From: Candidatus Pantoea floridensis | GTDB lineage: Bacteria > Pseudomonadota > Gammaproteobacteria > Enterobacterales > Enterobacteriaceae | Length of the DNA: 64,000 nt | Assembly: GCF_900215435.1 (NCBI RefSeq) | Contig: NZ_OCMY01000001.1 | Location: forward strand, 1,116,001 to 1,180,000 | Direction of reading: 5' to 3' | Part shown: piece after piece, positions 44,305 to 53,896 of the stretch | Numbering within the stretch: the stretch's first letter is position 1 | Layout: each line of letters opens with the position of its first letter | The notes under the pieces: model-generated | Database searches by the model: none | What the model was told of the DNA's origin: nothing | The model's input: only the letters and a program-made list of their open reading frames with translations | Made by a program: the position numbers and the translations under genes

Positions 44305-45711
44305 ATGAAAAACTTATACCAGAAGTTATTTGATGCACATGTCGTCCACGAAGCGCCTAAAGAAACCCCGTTACTGTATATCGATCGTCATCTGATTCAT
44401 GAAGTAACGTCACCGCAGGCCTTTGATGGTCTGCGCGCGCACGGCCGCAAAGTGCGCCAGCCGTCGAAAACCTTCGCCACCATGGATCACAACGTTTCCA
44501 CTCAGACCAAAGATATCAATGCGTCTGGCGAAATGGCGCGTATTCAGATGCAAGAGCTGATTAAGAACTGTGCTGAGTTCGGCATTCAGCTGTATGACCT
44601 GAATCACCCGTTCCAGGGCATTGTGCACGTCATTGGGCCAGAACAAGGCATGACGCTGCCGGGCATGACCATCGTCTGCGGCGACTCTCACACCGCCACC
44701 CACGGTGCGTTCGGTTCGCTGGCGTTCGGGATCGGCACCTCGGAAGTTGAGCATGTCTTCGCCACGCAAACCCTGAAACAGGGTCGCGCGAAAACCATGA
44801 AAATTGAAGTGCTGGGCAAGGCTGCACCGGGCATTACCGCCAAAGATATCGTGTTGGCGATCATTGGCAAAACCGGCAGCGCCGGTGGTACCGGTCACGT
44901 CGTTGAATTCTGTGGCCCCGCGATCGAAGCGCTGAGCATGGAAGGCCGCATGACGCTGTGTAACATGGCGATTGAAATGGGTGCCAAAGCGGGTCTGGTC
45001 GCGCCGGATGACACCACGTTCAATTACCTGCAAGACAAGCAGTTCGCACCAAAAGGCGAACAGTGGGATCAAGCGGTGGCTTACTGGCGCACGCTGAAAT
45101 CCGATGAAGGTGCCACATTCGATACTATCGTTACCCTGCATGCGGAAGATATCGCACCGCAGGTCACCTGGGGCACCAATCCAGGCCAGGTGATGGCGGT
45201 GGATCAAGCCATCCCGAATCCACAATCCTTTGCCGATCCGGTGGAGCGCGCCTCCGCAGAGAAAGCACTGGCTTATATGGATCTGCAACCTGGTATCAAA
45301 CTGACCGACGTAGCGATCGATAAAGTGTTTATCGGCTCCTGCACTAACTCACGTATTGAAGATCTGCGCGCGGCGGCCGCGATTGCTAAAGGTCGCAAAG
45401 TGGCACCAGGCGTTGTAGCAATGGTGGTGCCGGGCTCAGGTCCGGTGAAGGCCCAAGCCGAAGCCGAAGGCCTGGATAAAATCTTCCTCGAAGCCGGTTT
45501 TGAATGGCGTTTGCCGGGATGCTCTATGTGTCTGGCAATGAACAACGACCGCCTGAATCCGGGTGAGCGCTGCGCATCAACCAGCAACCGCAACTTTGAA
45601 GGTCGTCAGGGCCGCGGTGGACGCACTCACCTGGTAAGCCCGGCGATGGCTGCGGCGGCTGCCGTAACCGGTCGCTTTGCCGACATTCGTGAATTGACTC
45701 AGGGAGCTTAA
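44305..45711 (+). CDS. leuC: 3-isopropylmalate dehydratase large subunit
   Basis: A 468-residue aconitase-family subunit that with LeuD isomerises 2- to 3-isopropylmalate. The [4Fe-4S] cysteines lie in [17 protein letters not shown] and [11 protein letters not shown]. The [20 protein letters not shown] block is diagnostic. The start at 44305 gives [18 protein letters not shown]; the frame extends 17 codons upstream into leuB without conservation. Confidence 0.97.
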   Translation: MKNLYQKLFDAHVVHEAPKETPLLYIDRHLIHEVTSPQAFDGLRAHGRKVRQPSKTFATMDHNVSTQTKDINASGEMARIQMQELIKNCAEFGIQLYDLNHPFQGIVHVIGPEQGMTLPGMTIVCGDSHTATHGAFGSLAFGIGTSEVEHVFATQTLKQGRAKTMKIEVLGKAAPGITAKDIVLAIIGKTGSAGGTGHVVEFCGPAIEALSMEGRMTLCNMAIEMGAKAGLVAPDDTTFNYLQDKQFAPKGEQWDQAVAYWRTLKSDEGATFDTIVTLHAEDIAPQVTWGTNPGQVMAVDQAIPNPQSFADPVERASAEKALAYMDLQPGIKLTDVAIDKVFIGSCTNSRIEDLRAAAAIAKGRKVAPGVVAMVVPGSGPVKAQAEAEGLDKIFLEAGFEWRLPGCSMCLAMNNDRLNPGERCASTSNRNFEGRQGRGGRTHLVSPAMAAAAAVTGRFADIRELTQGA

Positions 45712-45714
45712 ACC

Positions 45715-46320
45715 ATGGCGAACAAATTTACTCAACACACCGGGATTGTGGCGCCATTGGATGCGGCCAACGTCGATACTGATGCCATCATTCCGAAGCA
45801 GTTCTTGCAGAAAGTGACGCGCACCGGTTTTGGCGCGCACCTGTTCCACGACTGGCGTTTTGATGACGATGCAGGTACCCAACCCACCGCCAGCTTCGTG
45901 CTGAACAAGCCAGAATTCAAAGGCACCAGCATTTTGCTGGCGCGTGAGAATTTCGGTTGCGGATCGTCGCGTGAGCATGCGCCCTGGGCGCTGACCGACT
46001 TCGGTTTCCATGTGGTGATTGCGCCAAGTTTCGCCGACATCTTCTATGGCAACAGTTTCAACAACCAGCTGCTGCCGGTGAAGCTGAGCGATGAAGAAGT
46101 GGATGAGATGTTCAAACTGGTCGCCGCACAGCCGGGCATCACTTTTACGGTAGATCTGGAAGCGCAAACGGTAACCGCAGGCGATAAAACCTACAGCTTC
46201 GAAATCGACAGCTTCCGCCGTCACTGCATGATCAACGGCCTTGATAGCATTGGCCTGACGCTGCAGCACGAAGCGTCGATCTCCAGCTACGAAACCAATC
46301 AGCCCGCGTTCTTACGCTAA
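45715..46320 (+). CDS. leuD: 3-isopropylmalate dehydratase small subunit
   Basis: A 201-residue swivelling domain partner of LeuC. The sequence [20 protein letters not shown] and the [13 protein letters not shown] motif (phosphate or substrate-binding serine-arginine) are intact. It begins three bases after leuC and ends the operon just before a terminator. Length equals E. coli LeuD. Confidence 0.98.
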   Translation: MANKFTQHTGIVAPLDAANVDTDAIIPKQFLQKVTRTGFGAHLFHDWRFDDDAGTQPTASFVLNKPEFKGTSILLARENFGCGSSREHAPWALTDFGFHVVIAPSFADIFYGNSFNNQLLPVKLSDEEVDEMFKLVAAQPGITFTVDLEAQTVTAGDKTYSFEIDSFRRHCMINGLDSIGLTLQHEASISSYETNQPAFLR

Positions 46321-46326
46321 GGTAAT

Positions 46327-46356
46327 AAGGGCGACTGATGTCGCCCTTCTCTTTTC
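46327..46356 (+). terminator. Intrinsic terminator of leuABCD
   Basis: AAGGGCGAC (46327-46335) and GTCGCCCTT (46340-46348) make a perfect 9-base-pair stem with loop TGAT, followed by CTCTTTTC. It lies between leuD and the converging setA gene. Confidence 0.85.
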
Positions 46357-47543
46357 TAACTCTCCACCACATCTCGCACGCGCGACGCTAATGCCAGCGC
46401 CAGCACCGCTAACCCCAACGCCAGCCAGTAAACCGACTCGTGACCAAAGCGCTCGCTCATGGTGCCCTGGATGATGCCCGCAATAATCATGCCGGTGGAA
46501 ATCGACGTGGTAAACAAGGTGGTTGCCGCACCCGCACGCCCCGGCATTAAATCCTGGAACCACAGCATGCCAATCCCGGCGATGATGCCGATAAATGCCG
46601 CGTTGAATAGCTGCAGCACCATTAGCGCAGTGCGCGTCTGGAACATCACCAAACCGAGATAAAATACAATCGCTGCCACCAGTGCCAGCAACATCAGCAT
46701 CCGTTTGCCGATACGACGCGCGTAATGCCCGGCCACCAGCATGATCGGAATTTCCAGCCCGGCGGCGGTGCCCATCAGTAACCCTGCTAGCTTCTCCGGC
46801 AGGCCAAGCGTGGTACTGATATACAGCGGCATATCAATGATATACATGGTGTTGCATGTCCACATAGTCACCGAAGCGATAAACAGCAGCCGCACCTGAC
46901 TCTCTTTCCACGGGCTCAGCTGCGTTAACACTTCTTCGGGTGAAGCCACCACGCGTGGCACCGACGGCAAGGTGCGCCAGATCAGTAGCATGCTCAGCAG
47001 AAAAATCCCCGCCGCGACGCAAAACAGCGTCACAAAGCCGTAATTAAGTGCCAGTGCAAACGACAAGGGCGGGCCGATCACCCACGCCAGCGACAGCTGC
47101 GCGCGCATCACCGAGCTGAACATCACCACTTCACGCGCTGACTGATCGGCATATTCACGCGCGAGCGCAAACACCTGCGGAATGGAAACGCTGGCAAGTG
47201 CAGATAAGAACACGCCCAGCGTGACAAGGGTTAAATAGTGGCGATTGAAGGCAAATAGCAGCGCATTAAGCGTCGCCATCAGACAGCAGAATAGAATCAG
47301 GTTGCGACGATCGCCCCGATTATCAGAGCGCTTGGCCATGAGCAGGCTGATGGCAATCCCCGCTATCGCATTGATGGTAAAAAACAAGCCAACCCAAAAC
47401 GGGCTCACCTGCACTTCACGCGTCAGAAACAGACTTAACGTCGGTGCCTGCAGCGCACCGGCGACGCCGGTCATAAATGACACCGCCATAAACGAGAGAT
47501 AGACCGGATTGATGCGACGTTGACGCGTTAACAGCGATTTCAT
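46356..47543 (-). CDS. setA: Sugar efflux transporter SetA
   Basis: A 395-residue, 12-segment MFS exporter that removes glucose-like and phosphorylated-sugar analogues. The region GVAGALQAPTLSLFLTREVQ and the C-terminal GMLWFQDLMPGRAGAATTLF are those of E. coli SetA. The start at 47543 follows AAGGGA. The frame continues 54 codons upstream through the SgrS gene, but that part is not conserved. In E. coli setA is co-transcribed with sgrS and takes part in glucose-phosphate stress relief. Confidence 0.95.
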   Translation of the reverse strand: MKSLLTRQRRINPVYLSFMAVSFMTGVAGALQAPTLSLFLTREVQVSPFWVGLFFTINAIAGIAISLLMAKRSDNRGDRRNLILFCCLMATLNALLFAFNRHYLTLVTLGVFLSALASVSIPQVFALAREYADQSAREVVMFSSVMRAQLSLAWVIGPPLSFALALNYGFVTLFCVAAGIFLLSMLLIWRTLPSVPRVVASPEEVLTQLSPWKESQVRLLFIASVTMWTCNTMYIIDMPLYISTTLGLPEKLAGLLMGTAAGLEIPIMLVAGHYARRIGKRMLMLLALVAAIVFYLGLVMFQTRTALMVLQLFNAAFIGIIAGIGMLWFQDLMPGRAGAATTLFTTSISTGMIIAGIIQGTMSERFGHESVYWLALGLAVLALALASRVRDVVES

Positions 47544-47606
47544 GCCGAAATCCCTTTGCGGAAAAAAACAGGTAGAGAAATGAGGGTAGAAGATTCTACA
47601 GCAAAA

Positions 47607-47745
47607 CGAAAAAAGCCAGCAGATAAAGCGCTGCTGGCGGTGAAAATGCACCCTACTCAGAAAGAGGTTCCACGTCGGCGGAACCGCTGGCAGAGCGCCA
47701 TTCATTGCTGAATGCCTCCCGCTCTTCCATTGCCGGGCAGTATGC
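47607..47745 (-). ncRNA. sgrS: SgrS, glucose-phosphate stress small RNA
   Basis: Located between setA and sgrR on the setA strand, as in E. coli. The 3' end is diagnostic: CTGAGTAGGGTGC (47660-47648), then TTTTCACC, then a CGCCAGCAG...CTGCTGGC hairpin with a T-run (to about 47607), as in E. coli SgrS. The CTGAGTA...GGGTGC segment is complementary to the ptsG ribosome-binding region known from E. coli, with one bulged base. A second hairpin GGTTCC/GGAACC lies at 47666-47685. The 5' end is not determined and I placed it near the TGCCTC/GAGGCA repeat at 47743-47760. No SgrT-like reading frame is present. Confidence 0.85.
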
Positions 47746-47798
47746 CTCTAATATGAGGCAGGAAAAACTGAGCGATTCTGAGAAGGAGTTCCCCTTTT

Positions 47799-49460
47799 AT
47801 GTCCTCTTCACGTCTGCAACAGCAATTTATCCGCTTATGGCAAAGCTGTCAGGGGCAGGATCAGGAAACTACGTTAAGCGATCTGGCCGATCTGCTGCAT
47901 TGCTCACGCCGCCATATGCGTAATCTGCTTAACGCCATGCAGCATGAAGGCTGGCTGATTTGGCAGGCGGAAGCGGGGCGTGGCAAGCGTTCGACGCTGA
48001 GTTTCTGTTACACCGGTTTAGCGCTGCAGCAGCAGCGTGCCGAGGATCTGCTGGAGCAGGATCGCATTGAGCAGCTGGTGCAGTTGGTCGGCGACAAAAA
48101 TCAGGTGCGCCAGATGATCGCGGCACATTTAGGCCGCAGCTTCCGCCAGGGCAAGCATATCCTGCGTGTGCTCTATTATCGCCCGTTGCCCAATCTGTTG
48201 CCCGGTTCACCGCTACGCCGCTCAGAAACTCACCTGGCACGGCAAATCTTCAATGGCCTGATGCGCATAAATGAGGAAAAGGGGGAAATCGAACCCGATA
48301 TCGCGCACCATTGGCAGCAAACCTCACCCCTGCACTGGCGCTTTTTCCTGCGCCCGGCGATTCGCTTTCATCATGGCCGCGAACTGGAAATGGAGGATAT
48401 CATTACCTCGCTGGAGCGCGTGCGCAGCCAGCCGCTGTTTTCCCATATCGAAAAGCTGCATTCGCCCGCCCCCTGGACGCTGGATATCTATTTGAGCCAG
48501 CCGGATGACTGGTTGCCCTGGCTGCTGGCGAGCGTTAGCGCAATGATTCTGCCGCGCGAATGGCCCACGCTACGTCATTTTGCCCGTCAGCCGATTGGTA
48601 CCGGGCCGTACAGCGTGGTGCGTAACCAGCAAACGCAGCTAAAAATCGCCGCCTTCGATGATTACTTTGGCTATCGTGCCTTGATTGATGATGTGTCGAT
48701 TTGGGTACTACCCGAGATCAGCGATGAGCTAGTGTACGCTGGGGTAAAACTGCAGGGCGAAACCGCTGATGAGAAATCAGAAGAGAGTCGTCTGGAAGAA
48801 GGCTGTTATTTCCTCCTTTTCGATCAGCGTTCTGAGCGGGGACAAAATGCCCATTTTCGCCGCTGGGTGAGCTATCTGTTCAATCCTATCGCCCTGCTTA
48901 ACCATGCGGGTGTAGGTTATCAGCGCTACTGGTTTCCGGCGTATGGCCTGTTGCCGCGCTGGCATCATCGCCGCGACCTCACGCCTGCCGACAAGCCGGA
49001 AGGACTCACACAATTAACCCTCAGCTGGTACAGCCATCACGTTGAGCATGAGGGTATCGCTAACGCGCTGCGTCCGCTGCTGGCGCTGCAAGGCGTCGAG
49101 TTGATTACGCGTGAGGTGAGTTATGAAGCGTGGTTTGAGGGCGCGGGCGAGAGTGATATCTGGCTCGGCAGCGTCAACTTTACCCTGCCGCTCGAGTATG
49201 CGCTGTTTGCTCAGCTGTATGAACTGCCGCTGATGCATCACTGCATTCCGATTGACTGGCAAGCCGACGCAGCGCGCTGGCGTCAGAAAGATTTAGCGCT
49301 GGCAGAATGGAGCAAGCAGTTAATTGATAGCGATTATTTGCACCCGCTGTTCCACCACTGGCTGCTGCTGGAAGGTCAACGCAGCATGCGCGGCGTGCGG
49401 CTGAATACCCTCGGCTGGTTTGACTTCAAATCCGCCTGGTTTGCACCGCCGGAGTTGTGA
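47799..49460 (+). CDS. sgrR: Glucose-phosphate stress transcriptional activator SgrR
   Basis: A 553-residue regulator with an N-terminal winged-helix DNA-binding domain ([20 protein letters not shown], about residues 27-46, within the SgrR_N domain) and a C-terminal solute-binding-protein (SBP_bac_5) domain thought to sense accumulated sugar phosphates. It activates sgrS, which it faces divergently. Length is close to E. coli SgrR (551). AAGGAG precedes the ATG. Confidence 0.96.
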   Translation: MSSSRLQQQFIRLWQSCQGQDQETTLSDLADLLHCSRRHMRNLLNAMQHEGWLIWQAEAGRGKRSTLSFCYTGLALQQQRAEDLLEQDRIEQLVQLVGDKNQVRQMIAAHLGRSFRQGKHILRVLYYRPLPNLLPGSPLRRSETHLARQIFNGLMRINEEKGEIEPDIAHHWQQTSPLHWRFFLRPAIRFHHGRELEMEDIITSLERVRSQPLFSHIEKLHSPAPWTLDIYLSQPDDWLPWLLASVSAMILPREWPTLRHFARQPIGTGPYSVVRNQQTQLKIAAFDDYFGYRALIDDVSIWVLPEISDELVYAGVKLQGETADEKSEESRLEEGCYFLLFDQRSERGQNAHFRRWVSYLFNPIALLNHAGVGYQRYWFPAYGLLPRWHHRRDLTPADKPEGLTQLTLSWYSHHVEHEGIANALRPLLALQGVELITREVSYEAWFEGAGESDIWLGSVNFTLPLEYALFAQLYELPLMHHCIPIDWQADAARWRQKDLALAEWSKQLIDSDYLHPLFHHWLLLEGQRSMRGVRLNTLGWFDFKSAWFAPPEL

Positions 49461-49485
49461 AAAGGTCGCCAGCGCCGTTTTGTAG

Positions 49486-49505
49486 GGTGCGCATTCATGC
49501 GCACC
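49486..49505. repeat. Perfect palindrome after sgrR
   Basis: GGTGCGCATTCATGCGCACC is a 9-base-pair inverted repeat with a 2-base centre, 25 bases after the sgrR stop. It looks like a small dispersed palindromic element that may also help end sgrR transcription. There is only one copy in the window. Confidence 0.5.
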
Positions 49506-49576
49506 GGGAAGCGTGGCACCAGACTTCCAACCGGTGATCCTTTCGCGCTGTCATTTAAATGTCTAGAATGTGCCGT

Positions 49577-49654
49577 TCTCAACGGGGTGCCTTAATTTGG
49601 CTGAGATAGACCCGTCGAACCTGATCCGGCTAATACCGGCGTAGGGATTTGAGA
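49577..49654 (+). promoter_or_regulatory. Thiamine pyrophosphate (THI-box) riboswitch
   Basis: The outer helix P1 is TCTCAA (49577-49582) with TTGAGA (49649-49654). Inside are the conserved GGGGTGCC, GCTGAGAT, CCCGTCGAACCTGATC and the TAATACCGGCGTAGGG segments of the TPP aptamer. Downstream, CTCC-TCAA-GGAG (49695-49706) can hide the thiB ribosome-binding site, suggesting control of translation. It precedes thiBPQ as in E. coli. Confidence 0.97.
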
Positions 49655-49712
49655 TGCCTCACTCCTCAGATCCTTTGCGACTCAACCTTATCTTCTCCTC
49701 AAGGAGCGCAAA

Positions 49713-50699
49713 GTGTTAAACAAAGTTCTGCCTGTGATGCTGTTGGTTGCTGCACCGGCTTTGGCTGCCAAACCGGTTCTGACCGTTTACACCTACGATT
49801 CATTCTCTGCCGATTGGGGCCCCGGTCCGGCGGTAAAAAAAGCCTTTGAAGCGCAGTGCGGTTGCGAGCTGAATTACGTGGCGCTGGAAGATGGCGTATC
49901 GCTGCTTAATCGCGTGCGTATGGAAGGCAAAAACAGCAAAGCCGATGTGGTGCTGGGCCTCGATAACAATCTGGTGCAGGCGGCAGAGAAAACCGGCCTG
50001 TTTGCCAAAAGCAGCGTCGATACCCAGGCTTTGCAGCTGCCGGATGGTTGGCACAACGAGACTTTCATCCCATTCGATTATGGCTACTTCGCCTTCGTCT
50101 ACGATAAAAACAAGCTGAAGAACCCGCCCAAAAGCCTGAAAGAACTGGTCGAGAGCCCGGAGAAATGGCGCGTGATTTATGAAGATCCGCGCACCAGCAC
50201 GCCTGGCCTTGGTCTGCTGCTGTGGATGCAGAAGGTCTATGGCGATAACGCGCCAGATGCCTGGCAGAAGCTGGCGCAAAAAACCGTCACCGTCACCAAA
50301 GGCTGGAGCGAAGCTTACGGTCTGTTCCTGAAAGGCGAAGGCGATCTGGTGTTGAGCTACACCACCTCTCCGGCCTACCACATCATCGAAGAGAAGAAAG
50401 AGAACTACGCCGCGGCCGAATTTAGCGAAGGCCACTATTTGCAGGTGGAGGTTGCCGCGCAGCTCGCCAGCAGCAAGCAGCCAAAGCTGGCGCAGCAGTT
50501 CATGCAGTTTATGGTTTCTCCAGCCTTCCAGCAGACCATTCCCAGCGGTAACTGGATGTACCCGGTGATCAAAAGCGATTTGCCAGCGGGTTATCACGCG
50601 TTGCAGGTGCCAAATAAAGCCCTGCAATTCACGCCAGCGGAAGTAGCCGATCATCGCGCCGCGTGGATTAGCGCCTGGCAACGCGCAGTTAGCCGCTAA
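49713..50699 (+). CDS. thiB: Thiamine-binding periplasmic protein ThiB (TbpA)
   Basis: A 328-residue exported solute-binding protein that captures thiamine, thiamine phosphate and TPP for the ThiPQ importer. An N-terminal signal peptide (LNKVLPVMLLVAAPALA, then AKPVLTVYTYDSF) is visible. The ligand region contains DYGYFAFVYDK and the W-rich GWSEAYGLFLKG. It starts with GTG at 49713 after AAGGAG, downstream of a TPP riboswitch. thiP begins within its stop codon. Confidence 0.96.
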   Translation: MLNKVLPVMLLVAAPALAAKPVLTVYTYDSFSADWGPGPAVKKAFEAQCGCELNYVALEDGVSLLNRVRMEGKNSKADVVLGLDNNLVQAAEKTGLFAKSSVDTQALQLPDGWHNETFIPFDYGYFAFVYDKNKLKNPPKSLKELVESPEKWRVIYEDPRTSTPGLGLLLWMQKVYGDNAPDAWQKLAQKTVTVTKGWSEAYGLFLKGEGDLVLSYTTSPAYHIIEEKKENYAAAEFSEGHYLQVEVAAQLASSKQPKLAQQFMQFMVSPAFQQTIPSGNWMYPVIKSDLPAGYHALQVPNKALQFTPAEVADHRAAWISAWQRAVSR

Positions 50700-52285
50700 T
50701 GCCCGGTTGGTTAATTCCAGGCAGCATCACCGCGCTGTTGCTGTGCGCGGTGGCGCTGTTGGCCTTTGGTGCGCTGGTGATGGTCGCACCGGCTACTGAC
50801 TGGCGCGCGTTGCTTGATGACAGCTATCTGCATCATGTGCTGGCGTTTTCCTTTGAACAGGCGCTACTTTCGGCGCTGCTGTCGGTACTGCCTGCTATCC
50901 TGCTGGCACGCGCGCTCTATCGCCGCCGTTTTCCTGGCCGCACGCTGCTGCTGCGCCTATGCGCCATGACACTAGTGCTGCCGGTGCTGGTGGCGGTATT
51001 CGGCCTGCTGAGCGTGTATGGCCGCAGCGGCTGGCTGGCGCAATGGTGCGCGGCCATCGGCTTTGACTACCACTTTTCGCCGTACGGCCTGCAGGGCATT
51101 TTGCTGGCGCACGTCTTCTTTAATTTGCCGCTGGCAACGCGTCTGCTGCTGCAGGCGCTGGAGAACATTCCCGGCGAGCAGCGGCAATTGGCCGCGCAGC
51201 TCGGCCTGCGCGGCTGGAATCTGTTTCGTCTGCTGGAGTGGCCGTGGCTGCGCCGCCAGATTCTGCCGACTGCCGCGCTAATCTTTATGCTGTGCTTTGC
51301 CAGCTTTGCCACCGTGCTGGCGCTGGGCGGCGGGCCGCAGGCTACCACGCTGGAACTGGCGATCTATCAGGCGCTGAATTTTGATTACGATCCGGCGCGC
51401 GCGGCGCTGCTGGCGCTGTTACAGCTCGGCTGCTGTTTACTGCTGGTACTGCTTAGCCAGCGCTTTAGCAAAGCCATTCCTACCGGCAGCCAGAACATTC
51501 GCGGCTGGCGCGATCCGCAGGACTCATGGCCTGCGCGCGTTGGCGACACACTGCTCATCATGTCAGCATTACTCCTGTTGCTACCACCACTGGCTGCGGT
51601 CGTGGTGGATGGCCTGCGCGGTGGCGTGGCCGGTGCGCTGCAACAATCCGCGCTATGGCAAGCCACATTGACTTCACTGCGCATCGCTCTCGGTGCCGGC
51701 GTGCTGTGCGTGGTGCTGACCATGATGCTACTGTGGAGCAGCCGCGAACTGCGTCAGCGCCAGCGCATGTTTTCCGCTCAGGCCATGGAACTCAGCGGCA
51801 TGCTGATTCTGGCGATGCCGGGCATTGTGCTGGCGAGCGGTTTTTTCCTGCTGTTTAATGCCACCGTTGGCCTGCCGCAGCGCGCCGATGGTTTGGTGAT
51901 TTTCACTAACGCGCTGATCGCCATTCCCTACGCGATGAAAGTGCTGGAGAACCCGATGCGCGATATCAGCGCCCGTTACGGCCAGCTCTGCTCTTCACTT
52001 GGCATCTCAGGTTTTAACCGCCTGCGGCTGATTGAGCTGCGCGCGCTGAAACGTCCAATTGCGCAGGCGCTGGCATTTGCCTGCGTGCTGTCGATCGGCG
52101 ATTTCGGCGTGGTCGCGCTGTTTGGCAGCGCCGATTTCCGCACGCTGCCCTTCTACCTGTTCCAGCAGATCGGTGCCTATCGTGGCGCGGACGGTGCCGT
52201 CACCGCACTGCTGCTACTACTACTCTGCTTGCTCCTCTTTACGCTGATGGAAAAATTACCGGGCCGCCATGCTGACACTGAATAA
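50699..52285 (+). CDS. thiP: Thiamine ABC transporter permease ThiP
   Basis: A 528-residue inner-membrane permease with two fused binding-protein-dependent transport domains and roughly 12 membrane segments. Both EAA-type loops are visible: [20 protein letters not shown] and the second, [19 protein letters not shown]. The start at 50699 overlaps the thiB stop (TAATG); an in-frame stop just upstream rules out a longer form. It is eight residues shorter at the N-terminus than E. coli ThiP. It overlaps thiQ by 17 bases. Confidence 0.96.
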   Translation: MPGWLIPGSITALLLCAVALLAFGALVMVAPATDWRALLDDSYLHHVLAFSFEQALLSALLSVLPAILLARALYRRRFPGRTLLLRLCAMTLVLPVLVAVFGLLSVYGRSGWLAQWCAAIGFDYHFSPYGLQGILLAHVFFNLPLATRLLLQALENIPGEQRQLAAQLGLRGWNLFRLLEWPWLRRQILPTAALIFMLCFASFATVLALGGGPQATTLELAIYQALNFDYDPARAALLALLQLGCCLLLVLLSQRFSKAIPTGSQNIRGWRDPQDSWPARVGDTLLIMSALLLLLPPLAAVVVDGLRGGVAGALQQSALWQATLTSLRIALGAGVLCVVLTMMLLWSSRELRQRQRMFSAQAMELSGMLILAMPGIVLASGFFLLFNATVGLPQRADGLVIFTNALIAIPYAMKVLENPMRDISARYGQLCSSLGISGFNRLRLIELRALKRPIAQALAFACVLSIGDFGVVALFGSADFRTLPFYLFQQIGAYRGADGAVTALLLLLLCLLLFTLMEKLPGRHADTE

Positions 52286-52970
52286 CCTCATTTACCTTTA
52301 TCAGCATCTGCCGATGCGCTTCACTTTCGCGGCACAGGCCGGTGAACGCCTGGCGATCCTTGGCCCGAGCGGCGCAGGGAAAAGCACCTTGCTGAGTTTG
52401 CTTGGCGGCTTTTTAGCGGTAAACCAGGGTTCGCTGGTGATGAACGGCGTTGATCATACTCAGAGCGTGCCATCGGCGCGGCCTGTTTCGATGCTATTCC
52501 AGGAGAACAACCTCTTTCCGCACCTGACGGTGCAGCAAAACATGGCGCTGGGTTTACATCCTGGCTTGAAACTCACGCGCGCGCAGCAGCAGCAAGTCAT
52601 TGACATTGCCGAACAAACCGGCTTGCAGGAGATGCTGACGCGCTTGCCGGGCCAACTTTCGGGTGGCCAGCGCCAGCGCGTGGCGCTGGCGCGTTGCCTG
52701 CTACGCAATCAGCCTATTTTGCTACTGGATGAGCCGTTTTCGGCGCTCGATCCGGCGCTGCGCGGCGAAATGTTACAGCTGGTGCGTTCGGTGTGCGAAA
52801 CGCGCAATATCACGCTGCTCATGGTGTCGCACAGCCTGGAAGATGCCCAGCAGATTGCGCCGCGCAGTTTGGTGATTGTCGATGGGCGCATCTACTGGGA
52901 TGGCAGCACGGAGAGTTTGATGCGAGGCGAAAGTGAGGCAGCCGCCATCCTTGGCGTGCAAGCGCGTTAA
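52269..52970 (+). CDS. thiQ: Thiamine ABC transporter ATP-binding protein ThiQ
   Basis: A 233-residue ABC ATPase that powers thiamine uptake with ThiB and ThiP. Walker [10 protein letters not shown] lies at about residues 32-40, the signature [15 protein letters not shown] near residue 128, Walker [14 protein letters not shown], and the H-switch in MVSHSLEDA. It overlaps thiP by 17 bases at its start and yabI by 4 bases at its end on the opposite strand. Confidence 0.97.
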   Translation: MLTLNNLIYLYQHLPMRFTFAAQAGERLAILGPSGAGKSTLLSLLGGFLAVNQGSLVMNGVDHTQSVPSARPVSMLFQENNLFPHLTVQQNMALGLHPGLKLTRAQQQQVIDIAEQTGLQEMLTRLPGQLSGGQRQRVALARCLLRNQPILLLDEPFSALDPALRGEMLQLVRSVCETRNITLLMVSHSLEDAQQIAPRSLVIVDGRIYWDGSTESLMRGESEAAAILGVQAR

Positions 52971-53731
52971 GCGAAGAAGACTTTCCACAGCAGCTGGCGG
53001 AAGATCGGCATCATCGGATGGAACTGGATCGCGATAAACGCGCCCACTCCAATCGCCGCCGCTAAAGGTGCCAGCCAGCGCAGACGTGCAGTCGGCAGAT
53101 ACTTCGTTGCCCAATCGACGGTTTTCCCGCTGCGCCACCAGCGCCACAGTAGCCAGCCACCGATCCATACCAGCAGCGCCACCAGCAACAGCAGCCATTT
53201 AAAGCTGCCGCCCTGCGCGGCCTGCGGTACATCAATCGCCACGCCCGCTAAAATGCCCGGCATCAAGTAGGCGGGCGGCCAAAGAATGCAGCCGATGATA
53301 TTAGGCGGCAGAAACTTGCGCACCGGCAACTCCAGCATGCCAGCTGCCAGCGGAATCAGCGGGCGCGTCGGCCCCACAAAGCGCCCCACCAAAATTGTGA
53401 ACATGCTGTGTTCATGCAGCGCATGCTCAGTTTTATCCAGCAATCCCTTGTACTTTTTCAGATATTTCCAGCGATGCAGCGGCCCCTGGAACTTCCAGCC
53501 GATGCCGTAAGAGACCCAGTCGCCGATTAAACAACCCACGAATCCGGCCGCCCACGCGGGGTAAAGACCAATTTGTCCACTGCCAACCAGTGCCCCAAGG
53601 CTGGCCATTAATACCGTGCCCGGCAACAGCAATCCCACGAAGGCCAGCGACTCAAGAAAGGTCACCAGCGCTACGGCGATCAGCGCGTACTCCAGCGATT
53701 GCGAAAACAGGTGTTGAATCCAGGCTTCCAT
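52967..53731 (-). CDS. yabI: DedA-family inner-membrane protein YabI
   Basis: A 254-residue member of the DedA/SNARE-associated family. These proteins help maintain membrane homeostasis, and some are reported as undecaprenyl-phosphate flippases; the role of YabI itself is unsettled. The family motifs [25 protein letters not shown] and [16 protein letters not shown] are present with about five membrane segments. Length equals E. coli YabI. Its stop overlaps that of thiQ by 4 bases. In E. coli araC-araBAD lies between yabI and polB; here polB follows directly. Confidence 0.95.
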   Translation of the reverse strand: MEAWIQHLFSQSLEYALIAVALVTFLESLAFVGLLLPGTVLMASLGALVGSGQIGLYPAWAAGFVGCLIGDWVSYGIGWKFQGPLHRWKYLKKYKGLLDKTEHALHEHSMFTILVGRFVGPTRPLIPLAAGMLELPVRKFLPPNIIGCILWPPAYLMPGILAGVAIDVPQAAQGGSFKWLLLLVALLVWIGGWLLWRWWRSGKTVDWATKYLPTARLRWLAPLAAAIGVGAFIAIQFHPMMPIFRQLLWKVFFA

Positions 53732-53845
53732 AAATATCCTCTGCGGAATATAGAGGCTGGATTGTCCAGAGCGCGTGCGCCAGCGTCAAGGCAAGAATTG
53801 TAGAACGATGTTGACAAAGTGGTGACAATTTCACCCGCCGAGACA

Positions 53846-53861
53846 CTGTATAAACATCCAT
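53846..53861 (+). promoter_or_regulatory. Degenerate LexA (SOS) box upstream of polB
   Basis: CTGTATAAACATCCAT keeps the left half and spacer of the E. coli polB SOS box (CTGTATAAAACCACAG) but not the right CAG half. A TATACT element (53864-53869) lies next to it. LexA control here may be weak or lost. Confidence 0.45.
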
Positions 53862-53896
53862 GTTATACTGAATGCAATTCATTCTCTGGAGTTAAC

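Noticed and set aside
44410..45288. 292-codon open frame antisense to leuC
   Set aside because: Complementary to a conserved aconitase-family gene, with no start signal and no recognisable domain.
47544..47705. 54-codon upstream extension of setA (starting MNGALPAVPP)
   Set aside because: It runs through the SgrS gene and its terminator, is not conserved, and a good ribosome-binding site precedes the internal ATG at 47543.
49800..50681. 293-codon open frame antisense to thiB
   Set aside because: Shadow frame of thiB; the sense product has signal peptide, ligand domain and riboswitch context.
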